Below, piece by piece: positions 48,038 through 57,808 of a stretch of DNA of 64,000 nt. The stretch comes from Bradyrhizobium commune. GTDB lineage: Bacteria; Pseudomonadota; Alphaproteobacteria; Rhizobiales; Xanthobacteraceae. A program made the position numbers and the translations under genes. Numbering within the stretch: position 1 is the first letter of the stretch; each line of letters begins with the position of its first letter. The stretch is from assembly GCF_015624505.1 (NCBI RefSeq), contig NZ_CP061379.1:310001-374000 (forward strand), read 5' to 3'. The notes beneath the pieces were generated by a model. The model worked only from the letters and a program-made list of their open reading frames with translations, was not told where the DNA came from and did no database searches.

Positions 48038-48436
48038 CTACTCTGCCTGGGCCTCAATATCAGCCATATCGTCGTCCGAGAGGCCGAAATGGTGGCCGAT
48101 CTCGTGGATCAGGACGTGGCGGACGATGTGGCCGAGGCTCTCGTCGTGCTCGGCCCAGTAATCCAGGATCGGCCGGCGGTAGAGCCAGACCATGTTGGGC
48201 AGCCGCGCCAAATCGCCAAAGCTCTGCTGGGGCAGGCCGACGCCCTGGAACAGGCCGAGCAGGTCGAACTCGCTCTCGCATTCCATCTCGTCGAGGACCT
48301 CCTCGGTGGGAAAGTCGTCGACGCGGATGATCAGGCCCTCACACAGCCCGCGAAACTCCGCCGGCAGGTGCTCGAAGATGTCGTGCGCCGTCACTTCCAT
48401 CTCGGCCAGCGAGGGCGCTTTCAATTCGGTCCACAT
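48038..48436 (-). CDS. Minimal zincin metallopeptidase-family protein
   Basis: 132 residues. HEIGHHFGLSDDDM (HExxH at 111-115) is the zinc motif of the small MMP-like metallopeptidase family (formerly DUF1025), and RRPILDYW and LGHIVRHVLIHEIGHH are also family features. Acidic overall and without a signal peptide, so cytoplasmic. The physiological substrate is unknown. The same-strand leuD gene is 80 bp downstream and may be in its transcript. Confidence 0.88.
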   Translation of the reverse strand: MWTELKAPSLAEMEVTAHDIFEHLPAEFRGLCEGLIIRVDDFPTEEVLDEMECESEFDLLGLFQGVGLPQQSFGDLARLPNMVWLYRRPILDYWAEHDESLGHIVRHVLIHEIGHHFGLSDDDMADIEAQAE

Positions 48437-48562
48437 GGGTCTCTCTTAACCCGGGTTCCCCGTTGATGCATCTGGCTTTATAAGCGTGGCGAGGTTGACG
48501 GGCGCTGTCAAAACGGGGAGCGTACGGCCACCTTCGTGGGGACGTTTCAGGTGGGTGCTGCG

Positions 48563-48874
48563 ATGCGGGCGGGAACAGCGGTTCTACTGTGCATGGGGTT
48601 GTTTTCGACTTTTTTTGTCGGCACCCAGGTTTGCGCCCAGACGGCCGCCCCTGAAGTCCGGTTGGCCCAGGCCTCGCCCGACGCTCCGCCGCCGCGCAAG
48701 CGGCCTCCGGCCCGGCTCCGCGTCACGCCCTATTACGCCCCCGACGGCGTCTATCCCCGCTACAACCCGGGCCCGGACGCGGTCCGCGAGTGCAACGTTG
48801 CCTATGTGCAGGAGCACAGGCCCAGCGGCACGGTGATCACGCCCCATATGAGCTGCTACTGGCGCCGCGGCTGA
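48563..48874 (+). CDS. Small exported protein of unknown function
   Basis: 103 residues from the ATG at 48563 (AGGTGGG upstream). A signal peptide (about 1-27, ending VCAQT) is followed by a Pro/Arg-rich mature chain (PPPRKRPPARLRVTPYY) and a C-terminal part with two cysteines (RECNVAYVQE and MSCYWRRG) that may form a disulfide. This composition is common in Bradyrhizobium-like genomes; no function is known. Confidence 0.78.
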   Translation: MRAGTAVLLCMGLFSTFFVGTQVCAQTAAPEVRLAQASPDAPPPRKRPPARLRVTPYYAPDGVYPRYNPGPDAVRECNVAYVQEHRPSGTVITPHMSCYWRRG

Positions 48875-48882
48875 CGCGCCTC

Positions 48883-49086
48883 TCAGTGCCTGCGCAGCGC
48901 GCCGATCAGGCCGGCGCCGACAACCAGTGCCGAGGCGCCGTAGACCAGGATCGCCATCACCAGCTGCGTCAGCGGGCTTGCGGTGCCGCCCTCGACACCG
49001 GGGCCCTGCGAGGCAAGCGCGGTGCTCGCGCCGAGCAGCGTGCTCGCTGTGATCGCGGATATTCGCAGTCCGTCAAAATAGGCCAT
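48883..49086 (-). CDS. Tiny membrane or exported protein
   Basis: 67 residues from the ATG at 49086, which has AGGAGA 6 nt upstream. Two hydrophobic segments (about 9-30, possibly a signal peptide, and 43-63) are joined by a Gly-rich loop (QGPGVEGGTAS), and the C-terminus is basic. I do not recognise a family. It is convergent with the preceding exported protein gene (8 bp apart). Confidence 0.65.
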   Translation of the reverse strand: MAYFDGLRISAITASTLLGASTALASQGPGVEGGTASPLTQLVMAILVYGASALVVGAGLIGALRRH

Positions 49087-49244
49087 GACCATCTCCTGCA
49101 TTCACTCGACGAGAGATACGTGCATCGTTGACGGCTGGTTTTTGGTGGCGCGTCGAATATACGCGATTTCCATCCACATGACCGGTTTGTTTTAACTTGC
49201 CGACCGCCGCATCGAGCCCGCATGCTGGAGGCGTGGAGGTCGTC

Positions 49245-49511
49245 ATGACGAGATGGATCGCATTGGCCGTTGCTGTCGGGCTTGCCGCGGGCCTGCCTCA
49301 CGCATCCGTTGCGCAGCGCGTGACGAAGTTGCCGGATGCCTCGGCGGGGCGTGCGGTTTTCGATGCGCGGCGGCCTGTGCGATACGACGATATTGCGCGG
49401 TACCATCCGCGCCATGATCCGCACTACTATGCGCGGCCAATCTATTACCGGCCCTATCCCTACGGCGTGCCCGCACCGTTCGTATTCGGCTACGGGCCGT
49501 GGTGGTGGTGA
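49245..49511 (+). CDS. Small exported Tyr/Pro-rich protein
   Basis: 88 residues from the ATG at 49245 (GGAGGTCGTC upstream). A signal peptide (about 1-23, ending SVAQR) is followed by a mature part rich in Tyr, His, Arg and Pro (RYHPRHDPHYYARPIYYRPYPYG) and a WWW end. No family recognised; the composition suggests a surface or metal-binding peptide. Confidence 0.68.
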   Translation: MTRWIALAVAVGLAAGLPHASVAQRVTKLPDASAGRAVFDARRPVRYDDIARYHPRHDPHYYARPIYYRPYPYGVPAPFVFGYGPWWW

Positions 49512-49600
49512 GGCGGCCCACGCTGGCCGGACCGCGCAATCGCGTAGACCGTCATCGCAAATTTCCTCCATCGCCGCACTGCGCCGCAGCGTCGCCTTCG

Positions 49601-49626
49601 GAACGTCGTTCATTCATGGCGCGTTC
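49601..49626 (+). promoter_or_regulatory. Possible EcfG-type (general stress) promoter
   Basis: GGAAC (49601-49605), a 17-base spacer and CGTT (49623-49626) match the alphaproteobacterial EcfG consensus of GGAAC-N16/17-CGTT. It lies 102 bp before the ATG of the Gly/His/Tyr-rich protein gene (49729). A short match like this can occur by chance. Confidence 0.45.
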
Positions 49627-49728
49627 ACGTCGCTGTCCCTAATTTAATCTTGGGAGCGACCGCAAATGAACAGCGATGCTGCGCGACGTTGCGCCACAAA
49701 GCCGCTGTCCAGATTCAGGGAGAATTCG

Positions 49729-50301
49729 ATGCTGAGGATATTGAGTCCCGGGACAAGCTCGCTGCGCTTGCTCGGACTTGCGGCCGTTGCCACGCTGATG
49801 CTGTCGGCCGGGACGGCGCGTCGCGCCGAAGCGCTGACCTTGATCAATCCGGCGACGTCATCCGCGGCGAAGGCTGCGACCGACGACCTCGTCACGCAGG
49901 TTCGCCATGGCGGCGGTGGCGGTGGCGGCGGCGGGCATGGTGGTGGTTTTCACGGCGGTGGTGGCTTCCATGGTGGCGGTGGCTTCCATGGAGGCGGAGG
50001 GCATTTCGGCGGCTTCCATAGCGGGGGCTTCCATGGCGGCGGCTTCCGCGCCGCGCCGGTCTTTCACGGCGGCGGCTATCGCTACGGCGGCTTCCACCGC
50101 TATGGCGGCTACGGGGTCTATCGTCCCCATTACGGCTACCGCCACTTCCACCGGCGCTATTATTACGGCGGCTACTATCCGTCCTATTCCTATTATCACT
50201 ATCCGCGCCGCTGCCGGATCATCTGGACGTATTACGGACCGCGCCGCATCTGCCGCTGGCATCATTGGCATCGCTGGCACTATCCGTACCGCTATTGGTA
50301 A
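49729..50301 (+). CDS. Exported glycine/histidine/tyrosine-rich protein
   Basis: 190 residues from the ATG at 49729 (GGGAGAA upstream); an in-frame ATG at 49666 also has a ribosome site and would add 21 residues before the signal peptide. The signal peptide ends near RRAEA. The mature chain has FHGGGG repeats (about 60-110), then Tyr/Arg/His-rich segments (GGYRYGGFHRYGGYG, YRHFHRRYYYGGYY) and a C-terminal Cys pair (RRCRIIW, RRICRWHH). It is probably a periplasmic or surface stress protein; EcfG-type control is suggested by the upstream site. Confidence 0.78.
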   Translation: MLRILSPGTSSLRLLGLAAVATLMLSAGTARRAEALTLINPATSSAAKAATDDLVTQVRHGGGGGGGGGHGGGFHGGGGFHGGGGFHGGGGHFGGFHSGGFHGGGFRAAPVFHGGGYRYGGFHRYGGYGVYRPHYGYRHFHRRYYYGGYYPSYSYYHYPRRCRIIWTYYGPRRICRWHHWHRWHYPYRYW

Positions 50302-50315
50302 GCACGGTCGAAATG

Positions 50316-50345
50316 AAAAGGGCGCCCTCGCGGCGCCCTTTGCCT
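50316..50345. terminator. Rho-independent terminator between convergent genes
   Basis: AAAGGGCGCC (50317-50326) and GGCGCCCTTT (50332-50341) form a 10-bp stem with a 5-base loop. It ends the Gly-rich protein gene and, on the other strand, touches the stop of the small gene at 50344. Confidence 0.8.
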
Positions 50346-50553
50346 AAAGCCAGTCCTTCAGCTTCCACGATGCGGATGTCCACCGCGTCAGGTTCTCGAG
50401 CTTCCACTGCCGGAACATCGCGGGCGGCCAGCGGCTGAGCTTCGAGGTCTCCTCGACCTCGGGCTTTGCGACGATGCGCAGCGGCGCTGCGCGCCGCCGG
50501 TGCTGGCGGGTCGCATCGCTGATCAGATCGACGAAGTCAGGCTTGTTGGCCAT
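50344..50553 (-). CDS. Small basic protein of unknown function
   Basis: 69 residues from the ATG at 50553; the longer frame to 50589 adds 12 residues without support. No signal peptide or transmembrane segment, net basic (TRQHRRRAAPLRI, SRWPPAMFRQWK), with four tryptophans. It lies 94 bp after leuC on the same strand. Nothing indicates a function. Confidence 0.6.
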   Translation of the reverse strand: MANKPDFVDLISDATRQHRRRAAPLRIVAKPEVEETSKLSRWPPAMFRQWKLENLTRWTSASWKLKDWL

Positions 50554-50647
50554 GAGGCGCGTCCCCGCGAAACCGTCGCGAGGACACACTGTGGGCGAAG
50601 CCGCTTAACGGCGGTTTGCAGACTTGGCTCAAATTGCAGGGAGTGGC

Positions 50648-52054
<1,407 letters not shown>

Positions 52055-52378
52055 GAGCTTGAGCTCCGAAGAATGTGTGAAGCGGATATGCGCGGATGGC
52101 GCGCGGGCAACAAAATCGTCAGCGCAGCTTTTAGGCTGCGCGCGTAAGCTCTGACGTTGCCGAGGTCGCGAAGCGTCCGAAGAACCGGCCAGGCAACCGC
52201 GAGCGATCGTCGATGACGATGCGCTTGACGGCGGCGAGGCTGGTCAGATCTGGAAACATTCTAGAAGCTATATAGCAGGCCGATTTGGAAGCGCGAGGGC
52301 TTTGACGCGCACGGCTGACGCAACAAAAGAGCGCGGGGCGTGGCCCCGCGCTCTCTACAACTCATCTGGTAGCGGAGT
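52055..52378. other. Leader/promoter region of leuC with a small open frame and the rplS terminator
   Basis: 324 bp. It contains the rplS terminator (52321-52354) and a 42-codon minus-strand frame from ATG 52259 to TAA 52131 (starts [11 protein letters not shown], ends SELTRAA), 76 bp ahead of leuC. The frame has only four leucines, scattered, so it is not a classical leucine attenuator peptide, and no ribosome site precedes it. No other structure was recognised. Confidence 0.45.
52321..52354 (-). terminator. Strong Rho-independent terminator of the ribosomal protein operon
   Basis: A 12-bp perfect stem, AGAGCGCGGGGC (52328-52339) and GCCCCGCGCTCT (52343-52354), with a 3-base loop; on the minus strand it is followed by TTTTGTTG. 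It lies 25 bp after the rplS stop. Confidence 0.92.
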
Positions 52379-52759
52379 TTACTCGTTGACGGCCTTGGCG
52401 TGCTCAGTCTTCTCGACGATGCGGGCCGACTTGCCGCGGAGGTTGCGGAGGTAATAGAGCTTGGCTCGACGCACCTTGCCGCGGCGCACCACCTTGATCG
52501 AGTCGATCATCGGCGACATCACCGGGAACACGCGCTCGACGCCCTCGCCGTACGAGATCTTGCGGACGGTGAAGCTCTCGTTGAGGCCACCGCCGGAACG
52601 GCCGATGCAAACGCCTTCATAGGCCTGCACGCGGGTGCGGTCGCCTTCGACGACCTTCACGTTGACGATCACGGTGTCGCCGGGGCCGAATTCTGGAATG
52701 TCCTTGCCGGCGGACAGCTTGTCGAATTGCTCTTGCTCGAGCTGCTTGATCAGGTTCAT
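52379..52759 (-). CDS. rplS: 50S ribosomal protein L19
   Basis: 126 residues from the ATG at 52759, which has GGAGA upstream; the open frame runs to 52855 without support. L19 lies at the 30S-50S interface. [29 protein letters not shown] and [23 protein letters not shown] are family regions. It is the last gene of the ffh-rpsP-rimM-trmD-rplS block. Confidence 0.97.
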   Translation of the reverse strand: MNLIKQLEQEQFDKLSAGKDIPEFGPGDTVIVNVKVVEGDRTRVQAYEGVCIGRSGGGLNESFTVRKISYGEGVERVFPVMSPMIDSIKVVRRGKVRRAKLYYLRNLRGKSARIVEKTEHAKAVNE

Positions 52760-52868
52760 GGGTAAATCTCCATCGGCGCGCCCAGCCTTCAAGAAACGGG
52801 GGCTGCGCGAAATTCGTATCCAGCCATTGCGGATGTGGCCGCTCCTATAAGGCAAGCGGGAGCGTTTG

Positions 52869-53624
52869 TCACCCGTCTGTCTTGTTTTTTGGCGTTTTTT
52901 GCCGGCCGGCCCGAATCGGGGTTTTGGCCGGGATTTGGGCCCATAAATCCGGCCGCCGGGCCGCCGTCAGGGCCTCGGATTGCGCCCGCCGCCAGGCCGC
53001 GACCTTGGCGTGGTCGCCGGAGGTCAGGATTTCCGGGATCGGAACCCCCTCGAACAGCTGCGGGCGTGTGTACTGGGGGTATTCGAGCAGGCCGTCCGAG
53101 AAGCTCTCCTCGGTTCCCGAGGCCTCCTTGCCCATCACCCCCGGCAGCAGCCGGACGCAGGCGTCGATCAGGGCCAGGGCTGCGATTTCGCCCCCTGAGA
53201 GCACGTAATCCCCGATCGAGACCTCCTCCAGGCCGCGCCCGTCAATCACCCGCTGGTCGATCCCCTCGAACCGACCGCAGACGATCAGGGGGCCGGGGCC
53301 CTGGGCGAGCTCCATGACGCGCGCCTGGGTCAATGGCCGACCCCGCGGGCTCATCAGCAGGCGAGGCCGCTCGGGGCCGACCTCCGCCGCATCGATGGCC
53401 GCCGCCAGAACGTCGGCCCGCAGCACCATGCCCGGGCCGCCGCCGGCCGGGGTGTCGTCGACACTGCGGTGGCGGTCGATGGCGGAGGCCCTGATATCCC
53501 GTGCCTCGATCTGCCAGAGCTCCGAGGCCAGCGCCCGTCCGGCCAGGCTCACGCCGAGCGGTCCCGGAAACATCTCCGGAAACAGCGTCAGCACCGTCGC
53601 GCGCCAGGGTGAGGGGTTGGTCAT
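52869..53624 (-). CDS. trmD: tRNA (guanine37-N1)-methyltransferase
   Basis: 251 residues. TrmD methylates G37 next to the anticodon with SAM through a trefoil-knot fold. Knot segments are visible: [52 protein letters not shown], and the catalytic [17 protein letters not shown] region near 50-66. It is 105 bp after rimM, with a palindromic repeat in the gap. Confidence 0.97.
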   Translation of the reverse strand: MTNPSPWRATVLTLFPEMFPGPLGVSLAGRALASELWQIEARDIRASAIDRHRSVDDTPAGGGPGMVLRADVLAAAIDAAEVGPERPRLLMSPRGRPLTQARVMELAQGPGPLIVCGRFEGIDQRVIDGRGLEEVSIGDYVLSGGEIAALALIDACVRLLPGVMGKEASGTEESFSDGLLEYPQYTRPQLFEGVPIPEILTSGDHAKVAAWRRAQSEALTAARRPDLWAQIPAKTPIRAGRQKTPKNKTDG

Positions 53625-53639
53625 AGCTTCCCAGGTTGG

Positions 53640-53758
53640 TCGTCCCGGCGAAGGCCGGGACCCATAGCCACCGCACTTCGTTTTGCGATGATCGGAGCCG
53701 CCAGCTTAGCCAAAAACCGCGGCCTGTGGTTATGGGTCCCGGCCTTCGCCGGGACGAC
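53640..53758. repeat. Palindromic repeat, GTCGTCCCGG family, copy 4 (within the ribosomal block)
   Basis: GTCGTCCCGGCGAAGGCCGG at the left and CCGGCCTTCGCCGGGACGAC at the right, with CATAGCCACCGCA and CTGTGGTTATGGG inside. It lies between rimM and trmD, and its right arm encodes the last nine residues of RimM (SRPGEGRDP). Confidence 0.85.
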
Positions 53759-54284
53759 TAGTGGTGGGGTCTTCGTCCTTGTCGCCCTCGATTTCCTGCG
53801 GCAGCGCGATCACGACGCGGCCGCCGGCGAGATCGACCTCGGGCACCACTGCGTTCGTGAACGGCAGCAGCATCGTCGCGCCTTTCAAAGGCGCGATCTC
53901 GATGATGTCGCCGGCGCCGAAATTGTGGATCGCGAGCACGCGGCCGAGCGCGTCGCCATCCGTGGTGACGGCGTCGAGCCCGATCAGATCGGCGTGGTAA
54001 TATTCGTGCTCATCGGTCGCCGGCAGCTTGTCGCGGCTGACGTAAAGCTCGATGCCGTTGAGGCGCTCGGCCTCATCGCGGGTCGTGACGCCCTTGAAGG
54101 TCGCGACCAGATGGTCCTTGGCCTCGCGGACCTGCGCCAGCTCGAACTGGCGCCTGCCATCTTTCGACAGAAGCGGACCGTAGCGCTTCACGGCAAAGGG
54201 ATCTTCGGTGAAGGTCCACAATTTGACCGCGCCGCGCACACCATGCGCGGCGCCGATCCGCGCGACGCAGATCAGCGCCGGCAT
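53730..54284 (-). CDS. rimM: Ribosome maturation factor RimM
   Basis: 184 residues. RimM helps mature the 30S head with ribosomal protein S19. The N-terminal RimM domain ([16 protein letters not shown]) and PRC-barrel ([49 protein letters not shown]) are complete by about residue 165. The rest, ending [13 protein letters not shown], is translated from a palindromic repeat that has replaced the native end. It lies 9 bp after the rpsP stop. Confidence 0.96.
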   Translation of the reverse strand: MPALICVARIGAAHGVRGAVKLWTFTEDPFAVKRYGPLLSKDGRRQFELAQVREAKDHLVATFKGVTTRDEAERLNGIELYVSRDKLPATDEHEYYHADLIGLDAVTTDGDALGRVLAIHNFGAGDIIEIAPLKGATMLLPFTNAVVPEVDLAGGRVVIALPQEIEGDKDEDPTTSRPGEGRDP

Positions 54285-54293
54285 CGATGAGCC

Positions 54294-54626
54294 TTAAGCC
54301 TTCGCGGCGGCTTCGGCCTGCGCCTTGCGCTCCTTGCGCGGCACGGCCTTTTCGGGGTTGTTGCGCGCTTCGCGCTTCGCAACACCAGCGGCGTCGAGGA
54401 AGCGGGACACGCGGTCCGACGGCTGCGCGCCCTTGGCGAGCCAGGCCTTCACCTTGTCCATGTCGAGCTTCAGGCGGGTCTCGTTGTCCTTCGGCAGCAG
54501 CGGGTTGAAATAGCCGAGGCGCTCGATGAAGCGGCCATCGCGGGGAAAGCGCGAATCGGCGACGACGACGTGATAGACGGGACGCTTCTTGGTGCCTGCG
54601 CGGGCAAGGCGGATAACGACGGACAT
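54294..54626 (-). CDS. rpsP: 30S ribosomal protein S16
   Basis: 110 residues. The S16 opening [26 protein letters not shown] and [13 protein letters not shown] are present (first 45 residues). The C-terminal 30 residues are an Ala/Lys/Glu-rich extension usual in alphaproteobacteria. AAAGGAGAACTC precedes the ATG. It follows ffh by 85 bp. Confidence 0.97.
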   Translation of the reverse strand: MSVVIRLARAGTKKRPVYHVVVADSRFPRDGRFIERLGYFNPLLPKDNETRLKLDMDKVKAWLAKGAQPSDRVSRFLDAAGVAKREARNNPEKAVPRKERKAQAEAAAKA

Positions 54627-54711
54627 TGAGTTCTCCTTTAAAGTACAGTCTGTTCGGTTGATTGGTATTCCGCGTTGCGCGAGATGCTGATGATCCCGTG
54701 CGACGAATTCC

Positions 54712-56259
54712 TCATTTCTTCTTGCCTGGAAAACCGCCGAGGCCCGGCAATGTCGGCTTGCCGCTCAGCCCGGTTAGTCCGGGAACGTTCGGCAGACCGG
54801 TGCGAAGACCGGGCGGCAGATCCTTCGGCAGGCTGGGCAGTCCTTGTCCGCCGCCGCCCTGCATTTTTTCCTGAAGCGCCTTCATCTCTTCGGGAGACGG
54901 CATCTTCGTGCCGCCACCAAAGCCCATCGCCTGCGCGATGCCGGCGAGCGGGCCGCGCTTGCCCGAGCCCATGGCCTTCATCATGTCGGCCATGTTCCGG
55001 TGCATCTTCAGGAGCTTGTTGACCTGCTCGACGCTTTGGCCGGAGCCAGCAGCGATGCGCTTCTTGCGGCTGGCCTTGAGCAGGTCAGGATGACGGCGCT
55101 CGTCGCGCGTCATGGAATCGATCACCGCGACCTGGCGCTTCAAAATCCTGTCGTCGATGCCGGCCGCCGCGATCTGGTTCTTCATCTTGGCGATGCCGGG
55201 CATCATGCCCATCAGGCCGCTGATGCCGCCCATGTTCGCCATCTGCAACAGCTGCTCGCGCATGTCGTTGAGGTCGAACTGACCCTTGCGCATGCGCTCG
55301 GCGGTACGCGCGGCCTTCTCGGCGTCGATATTGGCGGCGGCACGTTCGACCAGCGACACCACGTCGCCCATGCCGAGGATGCGCCCCGCAATACGATCGG
55401 GATGGAAATCTTCCAGCGCATCGGTTTTTTCGCCGGTGCCGATCAGCTTGATCGGCTTGCCGGTGACCGCGCGCATCGACAGCGCGGCGCCGCCGCGGCC
55501 ATCGCCATCGACGCGCGTCAGCACGATGCCGGTGAGGCCGACGCGCTCGTCGAACGCGCGGGCGAGATTCACGGCGTCCTGGCCAGTGAGCGAGTCCGCG
55601 ACCAGCAGCACTTCATGCGGGTTCGCAGCCGCCTTGATCGCAGCCGCTTCGGCCATCATCTCTTCGTCGAGCGTGGTGCGGCCGGCGGTATCGAGCAGCA
55701 CGATGTCGTAGCCGCCGAGCTTGCCGGCCTCCAGCGCGCGCTTCGCGATCTGCGGCGGCTGCTGTCCGGCGACGATCGGCAAGGTCGGAATGTCGAGATC
55801 GCGGCCGAGCACGGCCAGCTGCTCCATCGCCGCCGGGCGATAGACGTCGAGCGAGGCCATCAGCACCTTGCGCTTGTCGCGCTGGACCAGGCGGCGGGCG
55901 AGCTTTGCGGTGGTGGTTGTCTTACCGGAGCCTTGCAGACCGACCATCATGATCGGCACCGGCGGCACGGAATTGACGTCGATGGTCTGGCTTTCGGCGC
56001 CGAGCGTGTTGATCAGCTCGTCATGGACGATCTTGACCACCATCTGGCCGGGCGTCACCGACTTGACGACGGTGGCGCCGATCGCCTGCTCGCGGACGCG
56101 CTCGGTGAAGCTGCGCACGACCTCGAGCGCGACGTCGGCCTCGAGCAGCGCGCGGCGCACCTCGCGCATTGCGGCGTCGACGTCCTTTTCGGTCAGCGCA
56201 CCGCGCCCCGTCAGACGATCGAGGATGCCGCCAAGCCGTTCCGACAGATTGTCGAACAA
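54712..56259 (-). CDS. ffh: Signal recognition particle protein Ffh
   Basis: 515 residues if started at the TTG at 56259 (AAGGA upstream), which gives the normal N-terminus [18 protein letters not shown]. The open frame reaches 56472, but the extra 71 residues do not fit the family. The GTPase G1 is GLQGSGKT (107-114), with DTAGR and [10 protein letters not shown] downstream. The M domain with [27 protein letters not shown] binds 4.5S RNA and signal peptides. The Gly/Pro/Leu-rich end is variable. It is the first gene of the block. Confidence 0.96.
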   Translation of the reverse strand: MFDNLSERLGGILDRLTGRGALTEKDVDAAMREVRRALLEADVALEVVRSFTERVREQAIGATVVKSVTPGQMVVKIVHDELINTLGAESQTIDVNSVPPVPIMMVGLQGSGKTTTTAKLARRLVQRDKRKVLMASLDVYRPAAMEQLAVLGRDLDIPTLPIVAGQQPPQIAKRALEAGKLGGYDIVLLDTAGRTTLDEEMMAEAAAIKAAANPHEVLLVADSLTGQDAVNLARAFDERVGLTGIVLTRVDGDGRGGAALSMRAVTGKPIKLIGTGEKTDALEDFHPDRIAGRILGMGDVVSLVERAAANIDAEKAARTAERMRKGQFDLNDMREQLLQMANMGGISGLMGMMPGIAKMKNQIAAAGIDDRILKRQVAVIDSMTRDERRHPDLLKASRKKRIAAGSGQSVEQVNKLLKMHRNMADMMKAMGSGKRGPLAGIAQAMGFGGGTKMPSPEEMKALQEKMQGGGGQGLPSLPKDLPPGLRTGLPNVPGLTGLSGKPTLPGLGGFPGKKK

Positions 56260-56576
56260 TGCCGTTGTCCTTGTCCTGCTCGCCAGAATGGCGATCTTCC
56301 AAACACCTTCACGCCCGAGGGCGCATCGCGCTGTCGGGCGTTGACCTCCGGCCTCAAGGGCCAGTCGGCGGGTCGAAAAGAAAGCCTTTCCGAGAAAGTG
56401 GCGGGGGTTAAACGCCGCTCTCGCCCAAAAGTCAAGGAAAGTTAGGGCGCAGGAGCCCGTCCGGTAGGGCAAGGCCCTGAAAATATGTCATTTTTGGCGA
56501 TGGGTTCCTTTTCTCGCGACCCCGCCCATATAGGCGGTGATGTCTTACCGTCTTAACCATCCCTGAAGCCCAGTCC
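56260..56576. other. Gene-free divergent promoter region
   Basis: 317 bp between the divergent starts of ffh and the NAPE-PLD-like hydrolase gene. It should contain both promoters. A small hairpin-like CGCCCATATAGGCG lies at 56525-56538, 38 bp before the GTG start. No gene or clear sigma-70 boxes were recognised. Confidence 0.5.
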
Positions 56577-57641
56577 GTGCCGATCACCCGTCGCCGCCTT
56601 TTCGGACTGCTTGCCGGGGCCGGCGTGCTGGTCGGCATCCCGCCCCTCTGGATGTCCCGCATGAAAACCTATGACGGCCCCGCCTCCGACCATTTCGACG
56701 GTCTGCATTTCTTCGATCCGGACGGCGCGCCGCCGAGGTCGCTCGGCGAAGTCCTGCGCTGGCAGCTTGGCGGCGGGCGGCAGCGCGCGACCTGGCCGGA
56801 CTGGGTCCCGAGCCCCCTTGCCGACACCCCGCCTGCGCGCGTCGATGGCGACAAGGTGCGGCTCTCTTTCGTCGGGCATGCGAGCTGGCTGATCCAGGCC
56901 GGCGGCCTCAATATCCTCGTCGATCCCGTCTGGTCGTCCCGGGTGTCGCCGGTTAGTTTTGCCGGACCGAAGCGGCACAACGACCCCGGCATCCCCTTCG
57001 AGAAGCTGCCGAAGATCGACGTCGTGCTGGTCTCGCACGGACACTACGATCATCTGGACATCGCAACGCTGTCGCGGCTCGCCAAGAATTTTGCCCCGCG
57101 CGTGGTGACGCCGCTCGGCAATGACGTGACGATGCGCAGCACTGACTCCGCGATCAAGGCGGAGGCGTTCGACTGGCACGAGCGCGTCGAGCTCGGCGGC
57201 GGAATCGCTGCGACGCTGGTGCCGACGCGGCACTGGTCGGCGCGCGGCATGTTCGATCGCAACAAGGCGCTGTGGGCGAGCTTTGTGCTGGAGACACCGG
57301 CCGGGAAAATCTACGTCGTCTGCGATTCCGGCTATGGCGATGGCGGGCACTTTCGCCGCGTCGCCGAGACGCATGGGCCGCTGCGCCTCGCGATCCTTCC
57401 TATCGGCGCCTATGAGCCGCGCTGGTTCATGCGCGATCAGCACATGAATCCCGAGGATGCCGTGAAGGCGCTAGGCGATTGCGGCGCGCAACAAGCGCTC
57501 GGGCATCACCACGGAACGTTTCAGCTGACGGATGAAGCGATCGACGCACCGGCCAAAGCGCTGGTGGAAGCGCTCGATACAGCAAAGATTCCGCAGGAAA
57601 GATTTGTCGCGATGAAGCCGGGGCAGGTGGTGGAGATTTAA
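56577..57641 (+). CDS. Tat-exported MBL-fold hydrolase, NAPE-PLD/UlaG-like
   Basis: 354 residues from a GTG at 56577. A twin-arginine signal (ITRRRLFGLLAGAGVL) starts the protein. The metallo-beta-lactamase fold follows: SFVGHASWLIQ, LVDPVWSSRVSP, HGHYDH (154-159), PTRHWSARG (second His set), DSGYGDGGHF and LGHHHGTF. This is the pattern of bacterial homologues of N-acyl-phosphatidylethanolamine phospholipase D, so a phospholipid substrate in the periplasm is plausible (inference). It stands alone and is followed by a repeat. Confidence 0.87.
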   Translation: MPITRRRLFGLLAGAGVLVGIPPLWMSRMKTYDGPASDHFDGLHFFDPDGAPPRSLGEVLRWQLGGGRQRATWPDWVPSPLADTPPARVDGDKVRLSFVGHASWLIQAGGLNILVDPVWSSRVSPVSFAGPKRHNDPGIPFEKLPKIDVVLVSHGHYDHLDIATLSRLAKNFAPRVVTPLGNDVTMRSTDSAIKAEAFDWHERVELGGGIAATLVPTRHWSARGMFDRNKALWASFVLETPAGKIYVVCDSGYGDGGHFRRVAETHGPLRLAILPIGAYEPRWFMRDQHMNPEDAVKALGDCGAQQALGHHHGTFQLTDEAIDAPAKALVEALDTAKIPQERFVAMKPGQVVEI

Positions 57642-57661
57642 CTCTTTCCACGCATTGAGCT

Positions 57662-57783
57662 GTCGTCCCGGCGAAGGCCGGGACCCATAGCCACCGAATT
57701 TTGTTTGGCGAAGACTCGGGGTGACCAGCCTCGCGTCACAACCACTCCCTGTGGTTATGGGTCCCGGCCTTCGCCGGGACGAC
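57662..57783. repeat. Palindromic repeat, GTCGTCCCGG family, copy 5
   Basis: GTCGTCCCGGCGAAGGCCGG at the left, CCGGCCTTCGCCGGGACGAC at the right, with TAGCCACCGAA, TTTGGCGAAGACTC and CTCCCTGTGGTTATGG inside. Between the convergent hydrolase and SIMPL-domain genes. Confidence 0.85.
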
Positions 57784-57808
57784 GCCGAGGGTGTCGCGGC
57801 AGCGTGCC

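Noticed and set aside
54844..56445. 533-codon plus-strand open frame
   Set aside because: Antisense shadow of ffh.
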